DNA of 64,000 nucleotides from Mesorhizobium sangaii. Its GTDB lineage: Bacteria > Pseudomonadota > Alphaproteobacteria > Rhizobiales > Rhizobiaceae. Where the stretch lies: the NCBI RefSeq assembly GCF_014207355.1, contig NZ_JACHEF010000012.1:1-64000 (forward strand). Reading direction: 5' to 3'. The notes beneath the pieces are model-generated. The model was not told where the DNA came from and made no database searches. It saw only the letters and a list, made by a program, of their open reading frames with translations. The position numbers and the translations under genes were made by a program. This document shows positions 43,741 to 52,924 of the stretch, one piece after another; the first letter of the stretch is position 1, and each line of letters starts with the position of its first letter.

Positions 43741-44777
43741 CGGGCGCTGCCCGTGAGCGACGTGCATTTTGGCGGAACGCCGACCCTCGTCGGGCCAGCT
43801 GAGTTCCTCGCTCTGATGGAGTTCCTGCGCCGCCGCTTTGCTTTCAGGAAAACGGCTACGGTTGCCGTCGAGATCGACCCACGCACGTTCACGGCCGAGA
43901 TGGCCGAAGCCTTAGGAGCAGCGGGTGTGAACCGCGCGAGCCTCGGCGTGCAGAGCTTCGATCCCGTTGTTCAAAAAGCGATCAACCGGGTCCAGAGTGA
44001 GGCGCAAACGGCGGCTGCCGTCGAAATGCTGCGCCGGCATGGAGTAAGCCGCAACAACTTCGACCTCATCTTCGGTCTCCCGCGTCAGACGGTGCAGTCC
44101 TGTGTCGAGACCGCGACGGCGGCGATCGCCATGCGCCCCAACCGGCTTGCGGTGTTCGGCTACGCGCACATTCCGTCCGTGATAAAGAATCAGCGCCAGA
44201 TCGAGGAGACAGCACTGCCGGACAGCGCTGCCCGCGCCGAACAGGCTGCGGCCGTGGCCGAAACGCTGGTTGCCGCAGACTACCGAGAGATCGGGCTCGA
44301 CCATTTCGCCTTGCCGGAGGACGAGCTCGCGTTGGCACAGAAAACCGGTCGCCTGGGGCGCAACTCGCTGGGTTACTCGGCCGACACCTGCAAAACCCTG
44401 ATCGGTTTCGGCGGCTATCGGCCGTGTCGGCGAGGGCTACGTCCAAAACGAGGTTACACGCGATTCGTACACCCGGCTCATCGCAGTTGGCCGTCTGGCG
44501 ACGTCGAAGGGCTAGCGTCTCGCTGACGAAGACCGCGTGCGAGCCGCAATCATCGAGCGGCTGATGTGCGATCTCGAGGTCGATGTGCCAGCAATCTGTG
44601 CCGCACACGGATTTGATCGAGATCCGTTTTCTCGATTCAGCTGAAGGCTTAGCGATGCTGGAGGATGGGATAGTGGACATCGAAAAGGGTTTCATTCGCG
44701 TGCGGCAGGAGCATCAATTTGTGATTCGCGCTGTTGCTGCCGCATTCGATGCTTTTCTGGCCCGGGTGGCCCCGTAA
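43450..44777 (+). pseudogene. hemN: Oxygen-independent coproporphyrinogen III dehydrogenase, decayed
   Basis: Radical-SAM heme-synthesis enzyme (coproporphyrinogen III to protoporphyrinogen IX without oxygen). The first frame (from a TTG at 43450) covers about 320 residues with CRSTCWYCGF, GVNRASLGVQSFDPVVQKAI and FDLIFGLPRQTVQ. Damage: the Cys usual after CxxxCxxCG is Phe, HFGGTPT lacks one Gly of the GGGTP motif, the frame shifts near 44410 (AIGRVGEGYVQNEVT continues in another frame), a TAG follows SKG at about 44513, and a second shift near 44638 precedes EGLAMLEDGIVDI and the real end at 44777. Total length fits a 440-450 residue enzyme. Presumably a redundant copy. Confidence 0.85.
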
Positions 44778-44822
44778 GCACTGCGAATCGGGATGAGAGA
44801 GCCGAAGCGAAATTCGACGCGT

Positions 44823-45156
44823 CTATGGCAACATGCGGTCGGCGGCACGGAAGAATGTCCGCGCACGCGCCACGATCCGCGCTTGCGTGGGGTGGTCCGC
44901 CGTTTCGACGTTGACAATGCTGACCTTTCAACTGCGGATGGGGACGATCGATATGGCTGGCAAAAACTCGTCCTTCCCTGGTCACATGATAGGCGAGTCC
45001 TGTTCGGCGGTCTCTGTCATCGACGGTGCCCGCCTTGTGGAGTTGGTGGTGGGACAGCTGGGTCGTGAGCCTCATGCTTTCGACTCCTTCACGATTGAAA
45101 AAGAACACCTTGGCTTCGCGGTGGTCCAGCCACGCGACGGCATGTTGAGTTTGCAT
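44823..45156 (-). pseudogene. eRF1-like 'translational machinery' protein remnant
   Basis: Begins MQTQHAVAWLDHREAKVFFF on the minus strand and ends, in another frame, with SIVNVETADHPTQARIVARA and FRAADRMLP. These match the start and end of a roughly 120-residue protein common in rhizobia near stress genes. The middle has been deleted and the frame is broken. Confidence 0.65.
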
Positions 45157-45523
45157 ATGAATAGGTCCTCGAGTTTGCGTTGAGGCGCGCGAGCCCGAAG
45201 TCTCACGCATTGAGACGGGTCACCGGGTACGGCTCGTATCGTCCAGGACCGCCAAAATCGAGATGGTTCCAGAATAGCGTTCACCGTGCCACGATCCTCG
45301 CGCGGCCATTCGATGGCGCCACGATCTCGTGCAGCGCGGCTTCAATGTGAACCAATCCGCTCGCCAGTCTTGATCGTGGCGCCATCGGCGATGAATCATC
45401 GCTCGACTTGCCGTCTACCGGGCACCCATAGTGCTTCATCGATCGAGGAGCCGGTCCATCCCGATAGGACGGCCGCTGCGCATCCATACCCGCGAGACTG
45501 AGCTTCGGTCACGCCCCGTTACA
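45157..45523. other. Stretch without a recognisable gene
   Basis: No product recognised on either strand. Confidence 0.4.
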
Positions 45524-45811
45524 ATGAGCAATTCGCGCATGATTCAGATCAAGGCGGAGCTGCTGCTTTCTGCAGATCATGGGGAAATGTGGAAGCCAAT
45601 CCTAAGCGCTCCGTTTGGTCGCAACCTCGAACTGGCCGTCTTTGACGCGGATGGCGAACACGCGCTTGTATTTGCTTGCAGGAAGGTGCGGGACGGTTGG
45701 ACCAATGCTGTGACTGGCGCCCGGATCGACATTCACCCGACCCATTGGCGCGATTGGGAGCCAGGTCGGGCATTGGCAAACGCGACCAACCCTCTCCGTG
45801 ACTCGCCTTAA
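45524..45811 (+). CDS. Conserved hypothetical protein
   Basis: 95 residues starting MSNSRMIQIKAELLL. The core WKPILSAPFGRNLELAVFDA followed by VTGARIDIHPTHWRDWEPG is a pattern I recognise in small rhizobial proteins of unknown function, near DUF551-like sequences. Its stop overlaps the stop of the converging response-regulator remnant. An in-frame upstream extension to 45431 is less likely. Confidence 0.65.
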   Translation: MSNSRMIQIKAELLLSADHGEMWKPILSAPFGRNLELAVFDADGEHALVFACRKVRDGWTNAVTGARIDIHPTHWRDWEPGRALANATNPLRDSP

Positions 45812-46403
45812 TATTTGGACTCCACGATCAAAGCCATTCGTACCAGATGCGACAGGCTGCTTGCTCCCGTCTCGTTCATGACATTCGCGAGGTGAATTTC
45901 GACCGTGCGCGGGCTGATTCCCAGGGCATAGGCTGGTCTTGTTCGACAGGCCGGACACCAGTGCGTCCAGGACCTGCCGCTCGCGCTCAGTTAGACTTGC
46001 CCGATGACCAAGGATACCGCAGCTTGCGGGTGCGTTGCAGCACCCGTTTTGGTTGTTGTCCAATGCCGAGCTGATTGAGTCGATCAGAACCTGGTCATTG
46101 AACGGGTTTTTCAATGAAATCGGCCGCGCCTTCCTTCATTGCCTGTACCGCGAGCGCCACATCGGCATGACCCATCATGACGACGACCGGCAGCGTATGT
46201 CCACGGCTCCGGAGCTGGCCAAGGAACTCGATGCCGTCTATACCGGGCATGCGCGCGTCGGATACGATGCAGCCTTCCAGACTATCGGCTGCCGCAGTCA
46301 GAAAAGCCGTCGCCGACTCCTGCAGACGCACGGCCAAGTCGGCAGTAGCCATAAGGAAGCCAAGCGACTTACGCACGTCAAAGTCGTCATCGACCACATG
46401 CAC
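45808..46403 (-). pseudogene. FixJ/NodW-type response regulator, frameshifted
   Basis: Receiver domain from a GTG at 46403: HVVDDDFDVRKSLGFLMATA, SDARMPGIDGIEFLGQLRSR (phospho-acceptor Asp) and GHADVALAVQAMKEGAADFI, EKPVQ. The frame shifts there; the LuxR-type output domain follows as LTERERQVLDALVSGLSNKT, then another shift breaks the helix-turn-helix, whose end (TVEIHLANVMNETGASS and VESKY) is readable in a third frame. An intact protein would be about 200 residues. Confidence 0.85.
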
Positions 46404-46560
46404 CAGATTACTGCCCGGGCAGTGGCCACCTCTTCCTTTTCGATGATGCGCAAGGTGAACCGGAAAGCAGTTCCCCTGTCAGGAATGCGCGGGTCCTTAG
46501 ACTGTTCGACTTCCTGAACCTTCGGCAGCGCAGCATGTCCGGAAAATCTGTGCTTGACGT
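46404..46560 (-). pseudogene. Histidine kinase C-terminal remnant (FixL-like)
   Basis: Immediately upstream of the response regulator the minus strand encodes RGTAFRFTLRIIEKEEVA, like the G2-box end of a FixL-type HATPase domain (GGTTFRFTLP...KEE). Nothing earlier of the kinase is recognisable. Consistent with a fixLJ-like pair in decay. Confidence 0.5.
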
Positions 46561-46640
46561 TACGTAAGGTCCCGTGTTTTTCGCTGTTCAGGGGAACGAC
46601 TTCCAGTCTCGGTCCAGGGCGATGAAAATGAGGGGCAGTG

Positions 46641-46817
46641 ATGGTGGTTGGCGAACCAAATGACGTGCGCGTCAAACGCGCCCATGGGGGATGGGTGGTT
46701 CATGTTGTTGAGGACGGCAAGCTAACAGTTCTTCGGTTCAGCACACAGTCTCCCGCCGAGAATTTCGCCGATGGCCAACGAGCCAGGCTCGGCCTCGCTA
46801 GCAAGCCACCGATTTGA
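46641..46817 (+). CDS. Small hypothetical protein
   Basis: 58 residues, MVVGEPNDVRVKRAHGGWVV then HVVEDGKLTVLRFSTQ, ending ASKPPI. AGGGG lies 6 bp upstream of the ATG. Composition is plausible for a small soluble beta-rich protein. No family is certain. Confidence 0.5.
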   Translation: MVVGEPNDVRVKRAHGGWVVHVVEDGKLTVLRFSTQSPAENFADGQRARLGLASKPPI

Positions 46818-46856
46818 CGAACACTGATATCGGCACCAGATTTGGGGAGACGTCAG

Positions 46857-47105
46857 ATGGCTGGTGAGCCTTTGGCGCCCGCAGGAGCAACACATCGCCG
46901 AACGGCCATTTCAATGCTGCTTGTGGCCGTCCGGCTGGCCATATTTATGATGATGGTTGGCACCGCTGCCGATGCGGAAGATGACTATGTGGCCTGCTTG
47001 ATCGACACGGCGGCAAAGATCATGAAAAGCCAGGTCGTCAAGGACGCGGCCGTAGCGCTGGAAAAAGCAGCAAGAATTTGCAAGCCGCCACCGCAAGTAA
47101 CCTGA
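46857..47105 (+). CDS. Small exported hypothetical protein
   Basis: 82 residues from ATG 46857 (GGGGAG upstream). A signal peptide is likely: RRTAISMLLVAVRLAIFMMM followed by a GTAADA cleavage region. The mature part (AEDDYVACLIDTAAKIMKSQ) has two cysteines and would be a short periplasmic helix. Function unknown. Confidence 0.55.
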   Translation: MAGEPLAPAGATHRRTAISMLLVAVRLAIFMMMVGTAADAEDDYVACLIDTAAKIMKSQVVKDAAVALEKAARICKPPPQVT

Positions 47106-47287
47106 GACCGGTTCAAACACGCAAAATCACATTAGAGTCACGTCGCTGTTCGCGCATTATGGAGATGCGGGACATTGCGCCATCTCACGAAAGCTGGAGT
47201 GTCAGCAGCTCCGTGACGTTTAGGTCCTCTCTTCAGCACTGAGCAAGTTGCAACGGGGCGTAGAGGCTCTCACATATGCGGCGCAAG

Positions 47288-47740
47288 TCATGCCCCGGAG
47301 ACCAGGGCAGGAATGGCCAAAGCCTCATCCGCCTCGTCAAGGATCGAGAAACTGTAACGCCCATGTGCGTCGAGATCGACGGAGTAGCTCAGGCGGTCGA
47401 GGATGTGGTTATCCTGGTCGAACGTGACGATCCGCGGCTTCAGACAGGTAATATGCGCTTCGTCCAGGTAGATGGAGCTGCAGACAATGATCTGGTCGTC
47501 GGGTTGGCAAGTGCGGGCAGCCGCTCCGTTTAGAATACAGCAGCGTGAGCCGCGCTCGCCCAGAATGACATAGGTCGAAATCCGCGCACCGGAATTCTTG
47601 TTCCATACCTCCACGAATTCCATCGGCAGGATCCCGGCTGCTTCGCAGTGGTCCGGGTCGAGCGTTATCGAACCGTGGTAGTTGAGGTTCGCTTCGGTGA
47701 CGTAAATGCCGTGCAGCTTGCCGGCGACTATTTTTCGCAT
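47288..47740 (-). CDS. panD: Aspartate 1-decarboxylase
   Basis: 150 residues. Makes beta-alanine for pantothenate. Pyruvoyl enzyme: the self-cleavage Gly-Ser lies in ANLNYHGSITLDPDHCEAAG; FVEVWNKNSGARISTYVILG, then CCILNGAAARTCQPDDQIIV follow. Frame intact. panB and panC are about 10 kb away in the same vitamin block. Confidence 0.93.
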   Translation of the reverse strand: MRKIVAGKLHGIYVTEANLNYHGSITLDPDHCEAAGILPMEFVEVWNKNSGARISTYVILGERGSRCCILNGAAARTCQPDDQIIVCSSIYLDEAHITCLKPRIVTFDQDNHILDRLSYSVDLDAHGRYSFSILDEADEALAIPALVSGA

Positions 47741-47810
47741 TGGTTCTTTTGTCCCTATCGATCATACACGGTTAGGTTCTTGCCGTCCTCTTGGCGGGTC
47801 GGTCGCCCCG

Positions 47811-48793
47811 CTAAACTCCGACGACGAGCGCGCCGCCGCTGAGGCCCGCACCTGCGGCTGCCAGCAGGATTTTCTCGCCTGGCCGAAACGGCTCCATCTG
47901 ATGGGTTACCGACAGGGACAGCGGGATCGTCGCGGCGGAAGAGTTGCCGTATCGGCAATCGTCTTGACGATTGCTTGATCCGCTATTCCGAGGTTCCTGC
48001 CGACCGCATCGAAGATACGAGCATTCGCCTGATGCGGCACGAACCGGCCGACATTCTGTGATCGCACTCCGGCAGCGGCAAGCGCGCTTATCGAGCAATT
48101 GGTCATCATCTCGACAGCCTTGGCGAACACTTCGCGTCCGTCGGTCATCGTCATCCGGGTTTGCCCGAGGTCGAGGCCGCCGTGGAACGGCATGTTGCTA
48201 CCGCCCGCCGGAATCTGGATCAGCCCGTAACGCGAGCCGTCCGAATCCACCGAGGCACCGAGAATGCCCCGGTCGGGATCCTCGCACGGACCGATCACCA
48301 GGGCGCCGGCGGCATCGGCGAAAAGGACCGAGCTTGCGCGCTCGGCCGGATTGATGCGACGGCTGAGGATGTTGGCGGCGATAACCAACGCTGATTTGCC
48401 GTGCAGGCGGGTGAAGCCGTCCGCGAACATCAGTGCATAGATGAAGCCGGCGCAGGCCCCGGTCAGATCGATCGCACCTGCTCGTCCAAGTCCCAGCTTG
48501 TGCGCGACGAGGGGTGCGCTGGGCGGCAGGAGGTGATCAGGCGTCGAGGTGGCAAGCAACAGCAGACCGATGTCGCTCCGATCGATGCCGGCTTTTGCCA
48601 GCGCCATATCGCCGGCATGCGTGGCAAGACCAGACAGCGTGTCATCGTCCGTTGCCCAGAAGCGCGAACGGATTCCGGTACGCCTTTCGATCCAGCCGGG
48701 TTCGAGCCCGAGACGGGTTTCGATCTCTGGGTTCTCGACCTTGCGCGCCGGCACATGATGGCCAAACCCGAGAATGCGCGACGATCGGCTCAT
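47811..48793 (-). pseudogene. bioZ: 3-oxopimeloyl-ACP synthase BioZ, C-terminal frameshift
   Basis: KAS III-like enzyme that forms the pimeloyl precursor of biotin; bioZ is the island-specific last gene of the bio operon in M. loti. Start 48793 (MSRSSRILGFGHHVPARKVE), overlapping the bioA stop. Catalytic Cys in IDLTGACAGFIYALM and His in VGRFVPHQANARIFDAVG are present. At about 47957 the sequence GATACGGC replaces the expected GATTACGGC, so the frame exits into a short wrong tail; the correct end (YGNSSAATIPLSLSV, carrying the catalytic Asn, to GLSGGALVVGV) is intact in the next frame to 47811. A one-base sequencing error would restore it. Confidence 0.85.
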
Positions 48794-50055
48794 GGCTTTG
48801 AGCCGAAGCGTTCGCCGGCCTCTTCGATGGCGTTGTAGAGCCCGTCGAGCTCGTCGCCGGTGATGCAATAGGGTGGCAGAAGATAGAGGACGTTGCCGAG
48901 CGGACGCACGAGCAGGCCGCGCTCGAGGAAGAATGCGCGCAGCTTCGGACCGATCTCGGCGAGATAGCCGGCTGAGCCGGCGTGCAGGTCGAGTGCCGCG
49001 ATCGTACCGGTCGCCCGGCTATCGCTGAAGACGGAATTATCGCGAAAGCGCTGAAGCCCGGCGGCCTGCATCCCGCTCAAGGCCGCGATCCGCTCGGCCA
49101 CCGGCTCGTCGCGCCAGATCTCGACATTGGCGAGCGCTGCCGCGCAGGCCATCGGATTGGCGGTGTAGGAACTCGAGTGGAAAAAAGTCTTCTTCCGGTC
49201 CTCGGAATAATGGGCCTGGAAGATGGCATCGGTGGCGAGCGTGGCGGCCAGCGGGATAGCACCGCCGGTCAGGCCTTTCGAGGTGCACAGGATGTCGGGA
49301 GAGATAGACGCCTGCTCGCAGGCGAACATGGTTCCGGTACGGCCCCAGCCGGTCATCACTTCGTCGGCGATCAGCAGCGTGCCGGAGGCCTCGGCAATCT
49401 TCTTCAATTCGGCCAGAACCCAGGCCGGGTACATCAGCATGCCGCCGGCGCCAAGTACGAGCGGCTCGACGATCAGCGCGGCGGCCCGCCGGTCGCGGGC
49501 AACGGCCTCGAACCGATCCAGCGTTTCCTGCTCATGCCCGGCGGCCGGGAAGGGAATGGTGTCGACCTCAAACAGCAAGGGCTTGTAGGCGGTATTGAAC
49601 ACGCCGCGAGCCCCCACGCTCATCGTGCCGATGGTGTCGCCATGATAGCTGTGCTCCATGACGACCATGCGCGAACGCGGCGCGCCGATGTTGCGGAAAT
49701 AGCCGAGCGCCATCTTCAGCGCGACTTCGACAGAGGTCGAGCCGCTGTCGGAATAGAACACCCAGTCGAGGCCGGACGGAGCGAGACCGACAAGCGCCTT
49801 GGCCAGACGTTCGGCTGGCTCATGCGTGAAGCCTGCAAAGATGATCTGGTCGAGGCTCGACGCGGTCGTCTCGATAGCCTTCATAATATGGGGATGGCGG
49901 TGGCCATGCGTGACGACCCACCAGGAGGAAATGGCGTCCAGGATGCGCGTACCGTCGGCCTTGTGGAGATAGGCGCCTTCGGTCAGGACAATTTCAGGGA
50001 TAGCAGTCTCAAGCGCGTGCTGCGTGAAGGGATGCCAGACTGGTGACCGCGACAT
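48790..50055 (-). CDS. bioA: Adenosylmethionine-8-amino-7-oxononanoate aminotransferase
   Basis: 421 residues. PLP transaminase converting KAPA to DAPA with SAM as amino donor. Family features: VWHPFTQHALETAIPEIVLT at the N-terminus, YSDSGSTSVEVALKMALGYF, HSYHGDTIGTMSVGARGVFN, the LLIADEVMTGWGRTGTMFAC region and the PLP lysine in DILCTSKGLTGGAIPLAATL. Intact. It follows bioD by 0 bp and overlaps bioZ by 4. Confidence 0.96.
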   Translation of the reverse strand: MSRSPVWHPFTQHALETAIPEIVLTEGAYLHKADGTRILDAISSWWVVTHGHRHPHIMKAIETTASSLDQIIFAGFTHEPAERLAKALVGLAPSGLDWVFYSDSGSTSVEVALKMALGYFRNIGAPRSRMVVMEHSYHGDTIGTMSVGARGVFNTAYKPLLFEVDTIPFPAAGHEQETLDRFEAVARDRRAAALIVEPLVLGAGGMLMYPAWVLAELKKIAEASGTLLIADEVMTGWGRTGTMFACEQASISPDILCTSKGLTGGAIPLAATLATDAIFQAHYSEDRKKTFFHSSSYTANPMACAAALANVEIWRDEPVAERIAALSGMQAAGLQRFRDNSVFSDSRATGTIAALDLHAGSAGYLAEIGPKLRAFFLERGLLVRPLGNVLYLLPPYCITGDELDGLYNAIEEAGERFGSKP

Positions 50056-50691
50056 TCATTGCCCTCCCGCGATCGAGGCGAAGGCGAAGCCGGCAATCAT
50101 TGCGTCTCTCAACGTTTTGTCCGTCAGCGGATCGATATGCGGCAGCCTGCCGAGCTGCGGCACACCGCCGAATTCCACGATTGTCCGTTGCGTATCGGCC
50201 ATCTCATCGCCGATGAAGGCGATGCCCGCGAGCGGGATGGAGCGCGCCCGAAGGGCCTCGATCGACAGCAGCGTGTGATTGATGGTGCCGAGCGTGGTGC
50301 GGGCGCACAGAATAACCGGCAGCCGCCATTCAGCGAATATGTCGATGAACCTTGTGCGCCGGTTGAGCGGCACCATCAGCCCGCCCGCGCCCTCGATGAC
50401 AAGCGGTGTCGGTAGGACCGGAAATGAAAGATCGACAGCCTCGATCTGGATGCCATCGATTTCGGCCGAACGATGCGGCGACAGCGGGCTGTTCAAGCGG
50501 TGGGCTTCCGGAAGCACGCGCCCTGGCGGCAGGCCGGAGAGTCGTTCAACGACCTCGCTGTCGGTCTCGCCGTCGAGGCCCGATTGCACCGGCTTCCAGT
50601 AGAAGCCGTCGAGCAGGCCGGCGAGCCCGGCCGAAAATACGGTCTTGCCAATTCCGGTGTCTGTTCCAGTGATGACGATGCGCTTGGTCAT
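50056..50691 (-). CDS. bioD: Dethiobiotin synthetase
   Basis: 211 residues. ATP-dependent carboxylation and ring closure of DAPA. P-loop ITGTDTGIGKTVFSAGLAGL with the family GT-D-T-GIGKT, YWKPVQSGL, and VIEGAGGLMVPLNRRTRFID. Intact, between bioF (4-bp overlap) and bioA. Confidence 0.95.
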   Translation of the reverse strand: MTKRIVITGTDTGIGKTVFSAGLAGLLDGFYWKPVQSGLDGETDSEVVERLSGLPPGRVLPEAHRLNSPLSPHRSAEIDGIQIEAVDLSFPVLPTPLVIEGAGGLMVPLNRRTRFIDIFAEWRLPVILCARTTLGTINHTLLSIEALRARSIPLAGIAFIGDEMADTQRTIVEFGGVPQLGRLPHIDPLTDKTLRDAMIAGFAFASIAGGQ

Positions 50692-51827
50692 GCCGAGGCC
50701 AACACCTCGACGAGCGTCTCGACCATGGCCGAAATGTCGGCTTCGTCGACGTTGAGCGTCAGCGAAATGCGCAGCCGCGACGTGCCCTCGGGCACGGTCG
50801 GCGGACGGATGCCGCGTATATCGAAGCCACGCGCCTGCAGTGCTGCCGCCACCGCCATGGTGCGCCTGTTATCGCCCATGACGAAGGGCTGGATCTGGGA
50901 ACCGCTGGGTGCCACGCCGCAGCGCTCGGCCAATTGGTGGCCCGCGAAGGCAACACGCTCGTGCAACCGAACACGGCGTTGGGGCTCATCGGACAGCATG
51001 GCAATCGCCTCGCGCACTGCCACTGCCATCAGCGGCGATGGCGCGGTGGAGTAGATGAATGGCCGGCAGCGGTTGACGAGATAGTCGCACAGGAGTCCCG
51101 GCCCGGTGACGAGTGCACCGGACGCGCCGAGCGCCTTGCCGCATGTGTGGAGCGCGACGATGTTGTCGCGGCCCTCGTAAGCGGCGGCAAGGCCGCGCCC
51201 CTCCGGTCCCCAGACGCCGGTGGCATGTGCCTCGTCGACGACGATGAATGCCTCGTGCCGATCGGCAAGTGCGACCAGGCTCTCCAAAGGCGCGCAGTCG
51301 CCATCCATGCTGTAGAGGCTTTCGACCGCGATCCAGACGCATCCCCTGCCGCCTTCGGCGCGCCAGCGCGTGATCGCATCCTCGACAGCATCGACGTCGT
51401 TGTGCGCGGCGAGCTTGAACTCAGCGCGGCCAGCGCGGGCCCCCTCATGCATGCTGGCATGGGCGAGTTCGTCGAGGACCAAAAGGTCGCCCTTCTGCGG
51501 CAGCGCGGTCAGGAGAGCGAAATTGGCGATGTAGCCGCTACCGAAGAACAGCGCGCGTTCAGCTCCGAAAAACGCCGCCGCGTCCGCCTCAAGTGCCTCA
51601 TGCTCCGGCGCGTTGCCTCGCAAGAGCCGCGACCCGGTGGCACCAACCGGCGTGCCCTGCGCAATGGCAGCTGCAACCGCATCGCCCAGTCTCCTGGAGG
51701 CGGCAAGCCCGAGATAGTCGTTCGACGAGAAGTCGAGCCCGCCGCGCGGCGACAGCGTTCGCAGCCGGTCCTTGCGCGCCAGCCCCTGCAAGGTCGCGTC
51801 ATAGCGGGCAAGCGGTGCCCCGTTCAT
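50688..51827 (-). CDS. bioF: 8-amino-7-oxononanoate synthase
   Basis: 379 residues from ATG 51827 (MNGAPLARYDATLQGLARKD). PLP enzyme condensing pimeloyl thioester with alanine. Signatures: LDFSSNDYLGLAASRRLGDA, GATGSRLLRGNAPEHEALEA, FIVVDEAHATGVWGPEGRGL, and the PLP lysine in ALHTCGKALGASGALVTGP. The upstream part of the open frame lies inside bioB and is not coding for this protein. Overlaps bioB by 4 bp. Confidence 0.95.
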   Translation of the reverse strand: MNGAPLARYDATLQGLARKDRLRTLSPRGGLDFSSNDYLGLAASRRLGDAVAAAIAQGTPVGATGSRLLRGNAPEHEALEADAAAFFGAERALFFGSGYIANFALLTALPQKGDLLVLDELAHASMHEGARAGRAEFKLAAHNDVDAVEDAITRWRAEGGRGCVWIAVESLYSMDGDCAPLESLVALADRHEAFIVVDEAHATGVWGPEGRGLAAAYEGRDNIVALHTCGKALGASGALVTGPGLLCDYLVNRCRPFIYSTAPSPLMAVAVREAIAMLSDEPQRRVRLHERVAFAGHQLAERCGVAPSGSQIQPFVMGDNRRTMAVAAALQARGFDIRGIRPPTVPEGTSRLRISLTLNVDEADISAMVETLVEVLASA

Positions 51828-52828
51828 TGCGTGTCGAGGTCCATCGGCTCGATGCCGAGGCGCCGGAACAGCATAGTATCCTTGTCCTCGCCAGGATTGT
51901 CCGCCGTCAGCAGCGTGTCGCCGACGAAAATGGAATTGGCGCCGGCAAAAAAACACAGCGCCTGCATTTCGTCGGTCATGGCAGTGCGGCCGGCGGAAAG
52001 GCGCACATGCGATTTCGGCATCATGATGCGTGCCAGCGCGATCACGCGCACGAACTCGATCGGCTCGATCGGCCTGGCTTCGGCAAGCGGGGTGCCGGCG
52101 ATCGGGATCAGCATGTTGATCGGAACGCTTTCGGGAGGCTCCGGCAGGTTGGCCAGGGTCACCAGCATGTCGATCCGGTCGGTTGCCTCCTCGCCCATGC
52201 CGACAATGCCGCCGCAGCAGACCTTGATGCCGGATTGGCGAACATGCTCGAGCGTCTCGAGTCGATCCGCGAAGCTGCGCGTGCTGATGACCTCGCTGTA
52301 GTGGCGTTCCGACGTATCGATGTTGTGGTTGTAATAGTCGAGACCAGCCTGTTTCAGGCGAACGGCCTGCTCAAGATCAAGCATGCCGAGGGTCATGCAA
52401 GTCTCCATGCCCAGCGCCTTGACGCCTTCGACCATCGCCACCACCGCATCCATGTCGCGCGCCTTGGGGTTTCGCCAGGCTGCACCCATGCAATAGCGGG
52501 TGGCGCCGGCATCGCGCGCCTTGGTTGCTTCGGCGATGACGCGCCTGACTTCCATCAGCTTCGACGCCTTCAACCCGCTTTCGTGATGCGCCGACTGGCT
52601 GCAATAGCCGCAATCTTCCGGGCATCCGCCTGTCTTGATGCTGAGAAGTCGGCTGAGCTGGACCTTGTTGGGATCGAAATTCTGGCGGTGAACGGTTTGC
52701 GCGAGGAAGATGAGATTGTTGAAAGGTGCATCGTGAAGTGCCCGTGCCTTCTCCAGGGTCCACGTCCCGGCGTCAGGGGATTGAGCCTGTGGCGTTGTCT
52801 GCGTCGACGTCGTTGCGTGGATGTCCAT
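51824..52828 (-). CDS. bioB: Biotin synthase
   Basis: 334 residues from ATG 52828, preceded by GGAGGAACAG. Radical-SAM enzyme inserting sulfur into dethiobiotin. The cluster motif is GGCPEDCGYCSQSAHH (CxxxCxxC); other marks are RYCMGAAWRNPKARDMDAVV, YNHNIDTSERHYSEVISTRS and GMGEEATDRIDML. First gene of the bioBFDAZ operon. I did not find a clear BioR box in the short upstream region. Confidence 0.96.
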   Translation of the reverse strand: MDIHATTSTQTTPQAQSPDAGTWTLEKARALHDAPFNNLIFLAQTVHRQNFDPNKVQLSRLLSIKTGGCPEDCGYCSQSAHHESGLKASKLMEVRRVIAEATKARDAGATRYCMGAAWRNPKARDMDAVVAMVEGVKALGMETCMTLGMLDLEQAVRLKQAGLDYYNHNIDTSERHYSEVISTRSFADRLETLEHVRQSGIKVCCGGIVGMGEEATDRIDMLVTLANLPEPPESVPINMLIPIAGTPLAEARPIEPIEFVRVIALARIMMPKSHVRLSAGRTAMTDEMQALCFFAGANSIFVGDTLLTADNPGEDKDTMLFRRLGIEPMDLDTQ

Positions 52829-52924
52829 ACTGTTCCTCCGGTTCTGGCTTTGCGGGGTCATTGCTGTCTAATTGACGACAATCCGAAAGGACATTTGACC
52901 CGCTCTCGTTCGTTCCTCAGGCGG

